Counted from the stretch's first letter, positions 53,229 to 63,881 are shown. The stretch: 64,000 bases of DNA from Bradyrhizobium diazoefficiens (GCF_018131015.1 NZ_JAFCJJ010000012.1:124001-188000); one strand, 5' to 3'. Translations and numbers: made by a program. Notes: a model not told the origin generated them from the sequence alone.

Positions 53229-54629
53229 ATGGCTACCTACGATCTCGTCGTCATCGGCACCGGACCGGGCGGTTATGTCTGCGCGGTGCGTGCAGCGCAG
53301 CTCGGCATGAAAGTCGCCGTTGTCGAGAAGAACGCCACGCTCGGCGGCACCTGCCTCAATGTCGGCTGCATGCCGTCCAAGGCGCTGCTGCACGCTTCCG
53401 AAATGTTCGAGGAAGCCGGGCACTCTTTCGCAAAAATGGGCGTCAGCGTCTCCGCGCCGAAGCTCGATCTGCCGGCGATGATGAACTTCAAGCAGCAGGG
53501 CATCGACGGCAACGTCAAGGGCGTCGAGTTCCTGATGAAGAAGAACAAGATCGACGTGCTCAAGGGCACCGGAAAGATTCTCGGCACAGGCAAGGTTGAG
53601 GTCTCCGCCGACGGCAAGTCGCAGACGGTCGAAACGAAGAGCATCGTGATCGCCACCGGCTCCGACATCGCGCGGCTCAAGGGCATCGAGATCGACGAGA
53701 AGCGCATCGTGTCGTCCACCGGCGCGCTGTCACTGGACAAGGTCCCCGGCAAACTGCTGATCGTCGGCGCCGGCGTGATCGGGCTCGAGCTCGGCTCGGT
53801 CTGGCATCGTCTCGGCGCCGAAGTCGTCGTCGTCGAATTCCTGGACCGCATCCTGCCCGGCATGGACGGCGAGATCGCCAAGCAATTCCAGCGCATCCTG
53901 GAAAAGCAGGGCTTTGCGTTCAAGCTCGGCGCCAAGGTCACCGCGGTCGACACCTCAGGCAAGACGCTGAAGGCGACGATCGAGCCCGCCGCCGGCGGCG
54001 CTGCGGGGACGCTGGAAGCCGACGTCGTGCTCGTCTGCATCGGCCGCGTGCCCTTCACCGATGGCCTCGGCCTGAAGGAAGCCGGCGTTGCCTTGGACAA
54101 TCGCGGGCGCGTGCAGATCGATCCGCACTTCGCCACCAGCCTCAAGGGCGTCTATGCCATCGGCGACGTCGTTGCGGGTCCCATGCTCGCACACAAGGCC
54201 GAGGATGAAGGCGTCGCCGTTGCGGAGATCATCGCCGGCCAGGCCGGCCACGTGAACTACGACGTTATTCCAGGCGTCGTGTATACCACTCCCGAAGTGT
54301 CCTCCGTCGGCAAGACCGAGGAGGAGCTGAAGCAGGCGGGTGTCGCTTATACCGTCGGGAAGTTTCCCTTTACCGCCAACGGCCGCTCCAAGGTCAACCA
54401 GACCACGGATGGCTTTGTGAAGATTCTCGCAGATGCGAAGACCGATCGCGTGCTCGGTGTGCACATCATCGGTCGCGAGGCCGGCGAAATGATCCACGAA
54501 GCGTGCGTGCTCATGGAGTTTGGCGGCAGCGCGGAAGATCTCGCCCGCACCTGCCACGCGCATCCGACCCGCTCGGAAGCCGTCAAGGAAGCTGCGCTTG
54601 CAGTCGGCAAGCGCGCCATCCATATGTAG
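53229..54629 (+). CDS. lpdA: Dihydrolipoyl dehydrogenase (E3)
   Basis: A 466-residue FAD flavoenzyme that reoxidises dihydrolipoyl groups with NAD+. FAD loop VIGTGPGGYVCAVRAAQLG, redox disulfide GGTCLNVGCMPSKALLH, NAD loop VGAGVIGLELGSVWHRLGAE, FAD block VYAIGDVVAGPMLAHKAEDE, and the C-terminal active-site HAHPTRSEAVKEA. It completes the 2-oxoglutarate dehydrogenase complex encoded upstream. Confidence 0.98.
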   Translation: MATYDLVVIGTGPGGYVCAVRAAQLGMKVAVVEKNATLGGTCLNVGCMPSKALLHASEMFEEAGHSFAKMGVSVSAPKLDLPAMMNFKQQGIDGNVKGVEFLMKKNKIDVLKGTGKILGTGKVEVSADGKSQTVETKSIVIATGSDIARLKGIEIDEKRIVSSTGALSLDKVPGKLLIVGAGVIGLELGSVWHRLGAEVVVVEFLDRILPGMDGEIAKQFQRILEKQGFAFKLGAKVTAVDTSGKTLKATIEPAAGGAAGTLEADVVLVCIGRVPFTDGLGLKEAGVALDNRGRVQIDPHFATSLKGVYAIGDVVAGPMLAHKAEDEGVAVAEIIAGQAGHVNYDVIPGVVYTTPEVSSVGKTEEELKQAGVAYTVGKFPFTANGRSKVNQTTDGFVKILADAKTDRVLGVHIIGREAGEMIHEACVLMEFGGSAEDLARTCHAHPTRSEAVKEAALAVGKRAIHM

Positions 54630-54665
54630 GTCACGCGCCCTAAGCCGAATCGGGCCGGACAACAC

Positions 54666-55196
54666 ATGCTGCGCCGCCTCCTTCAACCGGTCTGGGTCCT
54701 GCTTGCGATCATCTTTTTGATCGAAGCCTGGCTGTGGGACCATTGCGAGCCGATCGTCGCGCGCCTTGTCGCAGCCATCCCGCTCGCGCGCTTCAAGCAA
54801 TGGCTGGCGGAGCGCATCGACGCGCTGTCGCCGGCGATGACGCTGATCGTGTTCGCGGTCCCCATCATCCCGCTGTTTCCGCTCAAGCTGGTCGGGCTGT
54901 GGCTGCTCGCGCACCAGTACTGGACCAGCGCCGTCTTCACCATCCTGTTCGCAAAGCTGCTCGGCGTCGGCGTCACCGCCTTCATCTTCGACGTGACGCG
55001 CGCCAAGCTGCTGGAGATGCCCTGGTTCGAGCGGCTCTACGAGCTCGTGCTGAGGGTCCGCGCCAAGGCGACGCTGCTGGTCAACCCGATCAAGCAACGC
55101 ATCCGCGAGCTGATCGCCGGCAATGGCGAAGGCTGGTCCTCCCGCACGCTCCGCCTGATCCAGCGTTTTCGCAAGAGCGTGCGCGAGGCGCGGTGA
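54666..55196 (+). CDS. Hypothetical membrane protein downstream of lpdA
   Basis: A 176-residue protein with three likely membrane helices (VWVLLAIIFLIEAWLW; TLIVFAVPIIPLFPLKLVGL; TSAVFTILFAKLLGVGVTAF) and a basic cytoplasmic C-terminus (RVRAKATLLVNPIKQRIREL). It starts 36 bases after lpdA and is probably in the same transcript. Genes like this follow lpdA in rhizobia, but no function is known to me. GGGCC-GG upstream offers only a weak ribosome site. A palindromic repeat follows. Confidence 0.75.
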   Translation: MLRRLLQPVWVLLAIIFLIEAWLWDHCEPIVARLVAAIPLARFKQWLAERIDALSPAMTLIVFAVPIIPLFPLKLVGLWLLAHQYWTSAVFTILFAKLLGVGVTAFIFDVTRAKLLEMPWFERLYELVLRVRAKATLLVNPIKQRIRELIAGNGEGWSSRTLRLIQRFRKSVREAR

Positions 55197-55212
55197 GGGC
55201 GATAATCAATCT

Positions 55213-55352
55213 AACACCGTCACCCTGAGGTGGCCGCTTCTTCAGCGGCCCTCGAAGGGCGACGGCCCCGCTGCATCGGGGGCCGTTCATCCTTCGAGGC
55301 TCGGAACGCAGTGCTGATGCACTGCGCTCCTCGCACCTCAGGATGACGGTGT
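55213..55352. repeat. 140-bp palindromic repeat
   Basis: Ends AACACCGTCACCCTGAGG and CCTCAGGATGACGGTGTT form an inverted repeat with one mismatch. Inner hairpins (GCCGCTTC / AGCGGC; CGGCCCC / GGGGCCG; GCAGTGC / GCACTGC) are also visible. It occupies the gap between convergent genes and may act in transcript ends. Confidence 0.8.
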
Positions 55353-55376
55353 TAATGTGACGCTGTGGCGCGTTTA

Positions 55377-55967
55377 CTAATGCAGATGCAAGAAGTGCGG
55401 CCACCACAGGCCGAGCGCGGTCATGACGATGCCGGCGACGGTGAGGATGCTGCCGACATAGGCGAGCGCCAAAATGCCGGTGATGATGGTGGCGGAGGCC
55501 AGCACGATGCCGATCTGGAACGCGGCCGAGGCCAACTCGAAGTGGTGGTATTTCGCCGTGGCCTCGTCGCGCTCGTGCTGGGCGTGCTTGGCCTTCTCGG
55601 CGAGCTGCTCGGTGCCTTCGCCGGTCTCGGGCTCCGAGCGATAGCGGGCCGCGGTCTTCTGCCAGTCGTCGACCTGCTTCTGCACATTGGCCTTGGCGGC
55701 GTCGTCGCTCGCGAGGCCCAGCGTCAGCTTGCCCTGCTCGGCGGCGGTGATCACCACGGTGCGGCGGATGCTCTTGGCCTGGAAGAAGGCCCAGAGGTTG
55801 GCGGACTCGACGTTCTTGCTGATCGCCTCGGTCTGCGCGCCCTTGCCGAGCGTCTCGGAGATGGCGAGGAAGAGCGCCAGCACGGCGATCAGCAGCGCGA
55901 TCCTCTTGTTCGAGCCGGACGCGTGTTCGGCGTGCTCGGCATGCTCCATGCTTTCATGTGCGCTCAT
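55377..55967 (-). CDS. DUF4337 family membrane protein
   Basis: A 196-residue protein with an N-terminal helix (IALLIAVLALFLAISETLGK), a long charged, coiled-coil-like middle (AKANVQKQVDDWQKTAARYR) and two C-terminal helices (IGIVLASATIITGILALAYV; VAGIVMTALGLWWPHFL). The layout matches DUF4337. The N-terminus is His/Glu-rich (SAHESMEHAEHAEHA). The start is fixed by GGAGGGA just before ATG 55967. Single gene; function unknown. Confidence 0.82.
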   Translation of the reverse strand: MSAHESMEHAEHAEHASGSNKRIALLIAVLALFLAISETLGKGAQTEAISKNVESANLWAFFQAKSIRRTVVITAAEQGKLTLGLASDDAAKANVQKQVDDWQKTAARYRSEPETGEGTEQLAEKAKHAQHERDEATAKYHHFELASAAFQIGIVLASATIITGILALAYVGSILTVAGIVMTALGLWWPHFLHLH

Positions 55968-56060
55968 GAGTCCCTCCTGTCCCGGTACCGCAACGATTGA
56001 CCGAACCGCTCGCCGGGCGCAAGAGGCAAGCGCGTTGTGACGGGAGTATGTCGTTGGCAA

Positions 56061-57023
56061 TCAGCGCCGCGGATGCGCGCTGGCGTAGACTTCCAGCAGC
56101 CGCTCGGAGTCGATGCCGGTATAGACCTGCGTGGTCGAGAGCGAGGAATGGCCGAGCAATTCCTGGATCGCGCGCAGATCCCCGCCGCGTGACAGCAGGT
56201 GCGTGGCGAAGGAGTGGCGGAGCGCGTGCGGCGTGGCGCTGTCGGGTAGCCCCAGCGCGCCGCGCAGCCGCTCCATCGCGAGCTGGATGATGCGCGGGCT
56301 CAGGGGGCCGCCGCGCGCGCCGACGAAGATCGGCCCGTCCTGCGGCAATGCATGCGGGCACATCGCGACATATTCCTGCACCAGCGCGAGCACGTTCTGC
56401 AGCACCGGCACCATGCGGGTCTTGTTGCCCTTGCCGGTGACAACAAGCACGTCGCCTTCGCCTGCCTTCGGCACCTCGCGGCGCTTCAGCCCCAGCGCCT
56501 CGGAGATGCGCAGGCCCGAGCCGTAGAGCAGCGCCATCACCGCGGCGTCGCGCACCAGAATCCAGGTCTCGCGTTCCTCGCCGGCGCGCTCGTCGGCATC
56601 GGCGAGGCGTTTGGCCGAGGCCATCGGCAGCGGCTTCGGCAGGGTTTTGGCGACTTTTGGCGCGCGGATTGCGGAGAGGGCGCCGACCTTGCCCTTGCCC
56701 TCGCGCTCCAGGAAACGGCCGAAGGAGCGCAGGCCCGCCAGCGCGCGCATCAGCGAGCGGCCCGCAATGTCGTCGGCGCGGCGCATCGCCATGAAGGCAC
56801 GGACGTCGGTGGCTTCCAGCGCGGCGAAGCGCTCGAGCGTGACGCGCTCGCCCCAATGGCTGCAGAGGAAATCCAGGCATTGCCGCAGATCGCGGCCATA
56901 GGCCTCCAGCGTCTTCGGCGACAGCCGCCGCTCGGCGCCGAGATGCGACAGCCAGCGCGCCATCTCCTGCGCGATCGAGGGATCGGCGCTGGCAAGCTCG
57001 AGAGGTAGGGCCGCTTTGCTCAT
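56061..57023 (-). CDS. xerC: Tyrosine recombinase XerC
   Basis: A 320-residue site-specific recombinase that, with XerD, resolves chromosome dimers at dif. N-terminal SAM-like DNA-binding domain (LSHLGAERRLSPKTLEAYGR). The catalytic set is complete: Arg172 (GSGLRISEALGL), Lys198 (VTGKGNKTR), His266 and Arg269 (HALRHSFATHLL), His292 (LLGHSSLSTTQ) and Tyr301 nucleophile. Housekeeping rather than phage origin is suggested by its place beside priA and its normal length. It is divergent from priA. Confidence 0.95.
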   Translation of the reverse strand: MSKAALPLELASADPSIAQEMARWLSHLGAERRLSPKTLEAYGRDLRQCLDFLCSHWGERVTLERFAALEATDVRAFMAMRRADDIAGRSLMRALAGLRSFGRFLEREGKGKVGALSAIRAPKVAKTLPKPLPMASAKRLADADERAGEERETWILVRDAAVMALLYGSGLRISEALGLKRREVPKAGEGDVLVVTGKGNKTRMVPVLQNVLALVQEYVAMCPHALPQDGPIFVGARGGPLSPRIIQLAMERLRGALGLPDSATPHALRHSFATHLLSRGGDLRAIQELLGHSSLSTTQVYTGIDSERLLEVYASAHPRR

Positions 57024-57135
57024 GCGCTCTGGACGTGGTGATTCCGCACAGTATATCGCATCACATCCGTTTATCGTTCGCTAAGGCCGCCCCGGGCGGC
57101 TAGCCTTCAAAGCCCCGGGTTCCGATTCTCCTCCC

Positions 57136-59346
57136 ATGGATCATTCCTCGCGCAGCCAGACCGCCCCCGCCGCCTCGACCCGCATGGTCGACGTGCTGGT
57201 GCCGGTCGCGCTCGACCAGACCTATTCCTACAAGGTGCCGCGCGGCATGGAGCTGAAGGCGGGCGACCTCGTCGGCGTCCCACTCGGCCCGCGCGAGGTG
57301 CTGGCCGTGGTCTGGGCGGAAAACGCCAATCCGGATCCGCGCCTGCACAACCGCCTCAAGGAAGTCTCCGAGAAGCTCGACCTTCCGGCGCTGAAGGGCG
57401 AATTGCGCGCGGTCGTGGACTGGGTCGCCAATTACACGCTGAGCCCGCGCGGCATGGTGCTGCGCATGTGCCTGCGGATGGGCGAGAACCTCGGCCCGGA
57501 GCGGGTGCGCGCCGGCGTGCGCCTGGTCGGCGATCCCCCCCGGCGGCTGACGCCGGCGCGGCAGCGCGTGATTGAAGTGCTGTCAGACCGGCTGCTGCAT
57601 GGCAAGTCGGAGGCGGCGAAAGAGGCGGGCGTATCGGCCGGCGTGATCGACGGCCTGGTCGACGAGGGCACGCTCACAATCGAGCCGCTGCCGCCGCCCG
57701 CCCCGCCGCGGGCCCCCGATCCGGAGTTCGGCCGGCCCGATTTTTCGCCGCTGCAGCGTACGGCTGCCGACACCATGCGCGCGCTCGCGGCCAACGGTAC
57801 CTTTCACGTCGCGCTGCTGGACGGCGTCACCGGCTCGGGCAAGACCGAGGTCTATTTCGAGGCCGTTGCGGAGACCATTCGCCGCGGAAAACAGGCGCTG
57901 ATCCTGATGCCGGAGATCGCGCTGACCGGCCAGTTCCTCGACCGTTTTGCGCAGCGCTTTGGGGTGCGGCCGCTGGAATGGCATTCCGAGCTGACGCCGC
58001 GCACCCGCGCGCGCAACTGGGCCGCGATCTCCGAAGGCTCGGCGCCGGTCGTGGTCGGCGCGCGCTCGGCGCTGTTCCTGCCTTATGCCGATCTCGGGCT
58101 GATCATCGTCGACGAAGAACACGACCAGGCCTACAAGCAGGACGACGGCGTGCATTATCACGCCCGCGACATGGCGGTGGTGCGCGGCCATGTCGCAAAG
58201 ATTCCGGTGGTGCTGGCCTCGGCGACGCCGTCGGTGGAATCCGAGGTCAATGCGCGCAAGAACCGCTACCAGCGCGTCGCGCTGCCCTCGCGCTTCGGCG
58301 GCCAGCATATGCCGCATATCGAGGCGATCGATCTGCGGCGCGAGCCGCCCGCGCGCGGCCGCTTCATCTCGCCGCGGCTCGCCGGCGAGATCAGGACCGC
58401 GATCGAGCGGCGCGAGCAGGCGCTGCTGTTCCTCAACCGCCGTGGCTACGCGCCGCTCACCCTGTGCCGTGCCTGCGGCCATCGCTTCGCCTGCACCATC
58501 TGCGATGCCTGGCTGGTCGATCACCGCTTCCGCCAGCGTCTGGTCTGCCATCACTGCGGTTTTTCGATGCCGCGCCCGCATGCCTGCCCGCACTGCTCGG
58601 CGGAAGAATCGCTGGTCGCGGTCGGGCCCGGCGTCGAGCGCCTGCAGGAAGAGGCGGCCGCGCTGTTCCCGCAAGCCCGCACCATGGTTCTGTCGAGCGA
58701 TCTCATCACCTCGATCGAGACCATGCGCACCGAGCTCGCCGAGATCGCGGAAGGGCGCGTCGACATCATCATCGGCACCCAGCTCGTCGCCAAGGGCCAC
58801 AACTTTCCGCGGCTCAACCTCGTCGGCGTGGTCGATGCGGATCTCGGCCTGTCCAACGGCGATCCGCGCGCCGCCGAGCGCACCTGGCAGTTGCTCAACC
58901 AGGTGATCGGCCGCGCCGGACGCGAGCAGGGCCGCGGCGTCGGCTATCTGCAGACGCACCAGCCGGAGCATCCCGTGATGAAGGCGCTGATCGCCTGCGA
59001 CCGCGAGGCCTTCTACGACAGCGAGATCGAGCTGCGCGAGAAGACGCTCTATCCGCCGTTCGGGCGGCTCGCGAGCCTCATCATCTCGGCGGGCGATCGT
59101 CCGGGCGCCGAAGGTTTTGGCCGCCGTCTGGTCGCGCTCGCGCCGCGCGACGAGCGCGTCGTGGTGCTCGGCCCGGCGGAAGCCCCGCTCGCTGTGATCA
59201 AGGGCCGCTACCGCTTCCGCATCCTGGTGAAGTCGGCGCGCGGCTTCGACCTGTCCGACTACTTGCGCAACTGGCTCGCCGTCTGCCCGAAGCCCAAGGG
59301 CAATCTGAAGCTCGAGGTTGACGTCGATCCGCAGAGCTTTTTGTAG
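57136..59346 (+). CDS. priA: Primosomal protein N' (PriA)
   Basis: A 736-residue replication-restart helicase. The N-terminal 3'-DNA-binding domain starts at about residue 17 (MVDVLVPVALDQTYSYKVPR). Walker A is GVTGSGKTEVYFE (about 230), the DEEH box IIVDEEHDQAYKQ (about 323), and the zinc-binding region runs about 444-490 with paired cysteines (CRACGHRFACTIC; CHHCGFSMPRPHACPHC). The helicase C-terminal block IGTQLVAKGHNFP follows. It reloads DnaB at stalled forks. Confidence 0.97.
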   Translation: MDHSSRSQTAPAASTRMVDVLVPVALDQTYSYKVPRGMELKAGDLVGVPLGPREVLAVVWAENANPDPRLHNRLKEVSEKLDLPALKGELRAVVDWVANYTLSPRGMVLRMCLRMGENLGPERVRAGVRLVGDPPRRLTPARQRVIEVLSDRLLHGKSEAAKEAGVSAGVIDGLVDEGTLTIEPLPPPAPPRAPDPEFGRPDFSPLQRTAADTMRALAANGTFHVALLDGVTGSGKTEVYFEAVAETIRRGKQALILMPEIALTGQFLDRFAQRFGVRPLEWHSELTPRTRARNWAAISEGSAPVVVGARSALFLPYADLGLIIVDEEHDQAYKQDDGVHYHARDMAVVRGHVAKIPVVLASATPSVESEVNARKNRYQRVALPSRFGGQHMPHIEAIDLRREPPARGRFISPRLAGEIRTAIERREQALLFLNRRGYAPLTLCRACGHRFACTICDAWLVDHRFRQRLVCHHCGFSMPRPHACPHCSAEESLVAVGPGVERLQEEAAALFPQARTMVLSSDLITSIETMRTELAEIAEGRVDIIIGTQLVAKGHNFPRLNLVGVVDADLGLSNGDPRAAERTWQLLNQVIGRAGREQGRGVGYLQTHQPEHPVMKALIACDREAFYDSEIELREKTLYPPFGRLASLIISAGDRPGAEGFGRRLVALAPRDERVVVLGPAEAPLAVIKGRYRFRILVKSARGFDLSDYLRNWLAVCPKPKGNLKLEVDVDPQSFL

Positions 59347-59349
59347 CTC

Positions 59350-59527
59350 CTTCTGCCCCGGACGCAGCGCAGCGTCTCCCTGGCGATGCGAAGCATCGTC
59401 CAGTTCGACGGTGCGCTGCAGAGCCGGGGCCCATGTCTCCACACCTTGTCGTGTTGCTTTTCTGGGTCCCGGCTCTGCGCCGCAACGTTGCACGTTGCAG
59501 CGCGTCCGGGACACGAGCGGGAATGAC
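59350..59527. repeat. Composite palindromic repeat after priA
   Basis: Inner arms GCAGAGCCGGGGCCCA (59418-59433) and TGGGTCCCGGCTCTGC (59463-59478) form a strong inverted repeat. Outer parts CCCCGGACGC and GCGTCCGGG also pair. It fills most of the 301-base gap between priA and rlpA, the remainder being the rlpA terminator. Confidence 0.7.
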
Positions 59528-59536
59528 AGCCAAAAA

Positions 59537-59566
59537 AAGCCCGCCGTCCCCCAGGACGGCGGGCTT
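59537..59566 (-). terminator. Terminator of rlpA
   Basis: A perfect 13-base stem AAGCCCGCCGTCC / GGACGGCGGGCTT with a CCCA loop; on the reverse strand seven T residues start at the stem base. A classic terminator. Confidence 0.9.
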
Positions 59567-59647
59567 GACCCACGCGCGGATCCCGCCGCTCACAACTCAG
59601 CGGACAATGGCGAAAACTGCGCTTGTGGGGGAGGCGCCTGATGCGCC

Positions 59648-60130
59648 TTAAGAGACGACTTCAGCGGTGACGCGGCCGACGCCGGCACGGTTGAGTCCGA
59701 TGGCGCGGGCAGCGCCGGTGGAGAGGTCGAGGACACGGCCGCGCACGAACGGGCCACGGTCGTTGATGGTGACGATGACGCTCTGGCCGCGATGGGTCAC
59801 GCGCAGCCTGGTGCCGAACGGCAGCGAACGGTGCGCCGCGGTCAAGGCGTTCTGGTTGAAGCGCGCGCCCGAGGCAGTCCGGCTGCCGGACTCGTTGCCG
59901 TAATAGGAGGCCATGCCGGAGAAGCTGCGTCCGCCGGACGACGGCGTCACGGAGGCGTTGGCGTTGCGCCAGTCGGAGCCGGATTCGGCCCGGGCCTGGT
60001 GATGGTGCCGGTGGTGCCTGGATTTGGCGGAAGCTTCGGTGGCAGTTCCACCGAGGATCAGAGTTGCGGCGACGAAAGCAAGCGCCGTGCGCGGCCGGGT
60101 CAAAGTGCCCAGCGTGTTCAAAGACAGCAT
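59648..60130 (-). CDS. rlpA: RlpA-like septal lytic transglycosylase
   Basis: A 160-residue exported protein. Signal peptide (TALAFVAATLILGGTATEAS), a His-rich stretch (KSRHHRHHHQ), then the RlpA double-psi beta-barrel: GMASYYGNESGSRTASGARF, then TAAHRSLPFGTRLRVTHRGQ and VTINDRGPFVRGRVLDLSTG. The Asp in NDRGPF and His in TAAHRSLP are the family's active-site positions. It lacks the C-terminal SPOR domain of E. coli RlpA, so it should not target septal denuded glycan by that route. No lipobox cysteine is seen. Confidence 0.9.
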   Translation of the reverse strand: MLSLNTLGTLTRPRTALAFVAATLILGGTATEASAKSRHHRHHHQARAESGSDWRNANASVTPSSGGRSFSGMASYYGNESGSRTASGARFNQNALTAAHRSLPFGTRLRVTHRGQSVIVTINDRGPFVRGRVLDLSTGAARAIGLNRAGVGRVTAEVVS

Positions 60131-60154
60131 TTATTGGTCCCTACGCTAGTAATT

Positions 60155-60168
60155 GCCACATATGTGGC
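60155..60168. promoter_or_regulatory. 14-bp perfect palindrome before rlpA
   Basis: GCCACATATGTGGC, 25-38 bases before the rlpA ATG. A short, perfect, gapless palindrome in this position could be an operator. No regulator can be assigned. Confidence 0.4.
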
Positions 60169-60765
60169 TGGGAGCCCCCATCAGTTGCGAGCGGGTTGGC
60201 GTTTCCATTCCCAATGCGGCGTGAATTGGGCAGTAAATATGCTGGGTGTCGTCTTGTAATATCTTGTTACTGACGCCGGTATTGCAGGGCGGCGCCGATA
60301 ATCTTTGGTTTTAAGAATTATTTAACCAATTTATTACTTGGTAATACTGTAAAGCGAAGTCATACGCCCGGACGTTAAGAACTCCGTAAGTATTCGGGGT
60401 TTGCGGAAAGTACGGGTGGACTCACGCCTCGCTGATCCGTGTTCATGGCGGCTATGCGCTGAGCGAGGGAACGAAAGAGCGGGATGCGGCCGGGAAGGCC
60501 GCCACAATTCCGCCGTGTGGCAGCGCGCTACCGTGCCGCGTGACGCTGCGACGAATGAGCCAAAGAGAGCTGGGCCTTTAAGTTGCCGTCATGTTGCACG
60601 TGCGCGCCCGCTATGTTAGCAAAGCCGCGATTTTTACGGCCCCGGCACGTCCCGTGCCGGCCGAAAATCGAAGTCCCGCTTGAATTCCAAGGGCTTGGAT
60701 CGCTTGGCGCCGCTTTGTGGCGACGGTTTTTCCCTTGCGAATTTGACAGCTAAAAGAGCGCGTCT
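60169..60765. other. Long intergenic region holding the rlpA and atp promoters
   Basis: About 600 bases without a credible gene. Positions 60290-60355 are markedly AT-rich and contain TGGTT and AACCA arms around TTAAGAATTATTT. Nearer to atpH is a perfect stem CCGGCACG / CGTGCCGG (60642-60660) around TCC, likely in the atp leader. I see no convincing -35/-10 pair and no riboswitch. Small open frames here lack ribosome sites and codon bias. Confidence 0.5.
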
Positions 60766-61325
60766 GTGGCTGCAGAAGATACGTCCGTTTCAGGTGTGTC
60801 CGGCCGTTATGCAACGGCCTTGTTTGAACTGGCCCGCGACCAGAATCTGGTCGATCAGGTCAAAGCCGATCTCGACAGGTTCGAGACGTTGCTGAACGAC
60901 AGCGCCGATCTGAAGCGCCTCGTCCGCAGCCCGGTGTTTGCGGCCGATGCCCAGGCCAGGGCGCTCGCCGCCGTGCTGGACAAGGCCGGCATCTCTGGCA
61001 TCTCCGCCAATTTCCTGAAAGTGCTGACCGCCAACCGCCGCCTGTTCGCGGTGGCTGACGTCATCCGCGCCTACCGCGTCCTCGTCTCCCGCTTCAAGGG
61101 CGAGGCGACCGCGGAGGTCACGGTCGCGGAGGCTCTCTCGGACAAGAATCTCGACGCCCTCAAGGTTGCCCTGAAGTCGGTGACCGGCAAGGACGTCGCG
61201 CTCAACGTGAAGGTTGATCCCTCGATCATCGGTGGCCTCGTCGTGAAGCTTGGCAGCCGCATGGTCGATAGTTCGCTTCGCACCAAACTCAATTCGATCA
61301 AGAACGCGATGAAAGAGGCAGGCTG

Positions 61326-61326
<1 letters not shown>
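60766..61326 (+). CDS. atpH: ATP synthase F1 delta subunit
   Basis: A 186-residue delta (OSCP-like) subunit joining F1 to the peripheral stalk. GVSGRYATALFELARDQNLV, the middle ISGISANFLKVLTANRRLFA and the C-terminal block VDPSIIGGLVVKLGSRMVDS, then SLRTKLNSIKNAM, are typical. GTG 60766 is the likely start (MAAEDTSV). First gene of the alphaproteobacterial F1 operon; its stop overlaps the atpA ATG by one base. Confidence 0.96.
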
Positions 61327-62855
<1,529 letters not shown>

Positions 62856-62863
62856 AAGCGCGC

Positions 62864-62949
62864 CGTCATGGCCGGGCTTGTCCCGGCCATCCACGTCTTG
62901 AGGCGTGGAAGGCAACACGTGGATGCCCGGGACGAGCCCGGGCATGACG
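62864..62949. repeat. 86-bp palindromic intergenic repeat (copy 2), inside the atp operon
   Basis: Starts CGTCATGGCCGGGCTTG and ends GAGCCCGGGCATGACG, with inner ATCCACG / CGTGGAT. Same length and plan as 8865-8950. It lies between atpA and atpG, so the operon transcript should carry this hairpin. Confidence 0.82.
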
Positions 62950-63005
62950 ACTGGGATAGGCTAGTGGCTTGGCCGTGAGGGCCGAACCGCCGGGGTGAAC
63001 GAAGA

Positions 63006-63881
63006 ATGGCGTCACTTAAAGACATGCGGGTCCGCATCGCCTCCACCAAGGCGACGCAAAAGATCACCAAGGCGATGCAGATGGTCGCGGCTTCGAAGCT
63101 GCGCCGTGCGCAGACCGCCGCGGAAGCTGCTCGGCCCTATGCCGAGAAGATGACCGCGGTGATCGCCAACATCGCCGCGGCCGCCGCGAGCTCGCCGGGC
63201 GCCCCGACGCTTCTCATCGGCACCGGGAGGGACCAGGTCCATCTGCTGCTGGTCTGCACCGGCGAACGCGGCCTCTCCGGCGCCTTCAACTCGTCGATCG
63301 TGCGCCTGGCGCGCGAGCGTGCGCTGGCCCTCATGAACGAGGGCAAGGAGGTCAAGTTCTTCTGCGTCGGCCGCAAGGGCTACGAGCAGCTCCGCCGCCA
63401 GTTCGACAGGCAGATCGTCGAACATCTCGACCTGCGCGGTGTCCGCCAGCTCGGCTTCGCCAACGCCGACGCCATCGCCAAGAAGATCCTGGCGCGTTTC
63501 GAAGCGGGCGAGTTCGACGTCTGCACCTTGTTCTATTCGCAATTCAAGTCCGTGATCGCGCAGATCCCGACCGCCCAGCAGATCATTCCGCTGGTCGTGG
63601 AAGCGGCCGCTGCCCCCACCACCGCCACGGCTTACGAATACGAGCCGGAAGAAGACGAGATCATGGCGCGCCTGTTGCCGCGCAATCTCGCGATCCAGAT
63701 CTTCCGCGCGCTGCTGGAGAACAACGCCTCGTTCTACGGCGCGCAGATGTCGGCGATGGACAACGCTACCCGCAACGCCGGCGAAATGATCCGCAAGCAG
63801 ACGCTGATCTACAACCGCACGCGTCAGGCTCAGATCACCAAGGAACTCATCGAAATCATCTCCGGCGCAGAAGCAGTCTGA
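63006..63881 (+). CDS. atpG: ATP synthase F1 gamma subunit
   Basis: A 291-residue rotor subunit. MASLKDMRVRIASTKATQKI and TKAMQMVAASKLRRAQ form the N-terminal shaft helix; GERGLSGAFNSSIVRLA and the C-terminal shaft SAMDNATRNAGEMIRKQTLI, then YNRTRQAQITKELIEIISGA, are conserved. It couples rotation to catalysis. Starts 150 bases after atpA, the gap holding the repeat. Confidence 0.98.
   Translation: MASLKDMRVRIASTKATQKITKAMQMVAASKLRRAQTAAEAARPYAEKMTAVIANIAAAAASSPGAPTLLIGTGRDQVHLLLVCTGERGLSGAFNSSIVRLARERALALMNEGKEVKFFCVGRKGYEQLRRQFDRQIVEHLDLRGVRQLGFANADAIAKKILARFEAGEFDVCTLFYSQFKSVIAQIPTAQQIIPLVVEAAAAPTTATAYEYEPEEDEIMARLLPRNLAIQIFRALLENNASFYGAQMSAMDNATRNAGEMIRKQTLIYNRTRQAQITKELIEIISGAEAV

Noticed and set aside
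56061..57023. Tyrosine recombinase as sign of a prophage or integrative element
   Set aside because: It has XerC length and all catalytic residues, lies next to priA, and no attachment site, phage gene or tRNA is nearby.
60401..60619. Small open frame between rlpA and atpH
   Set aside because: No ribosome site, no coding bias and no conserved pattern.
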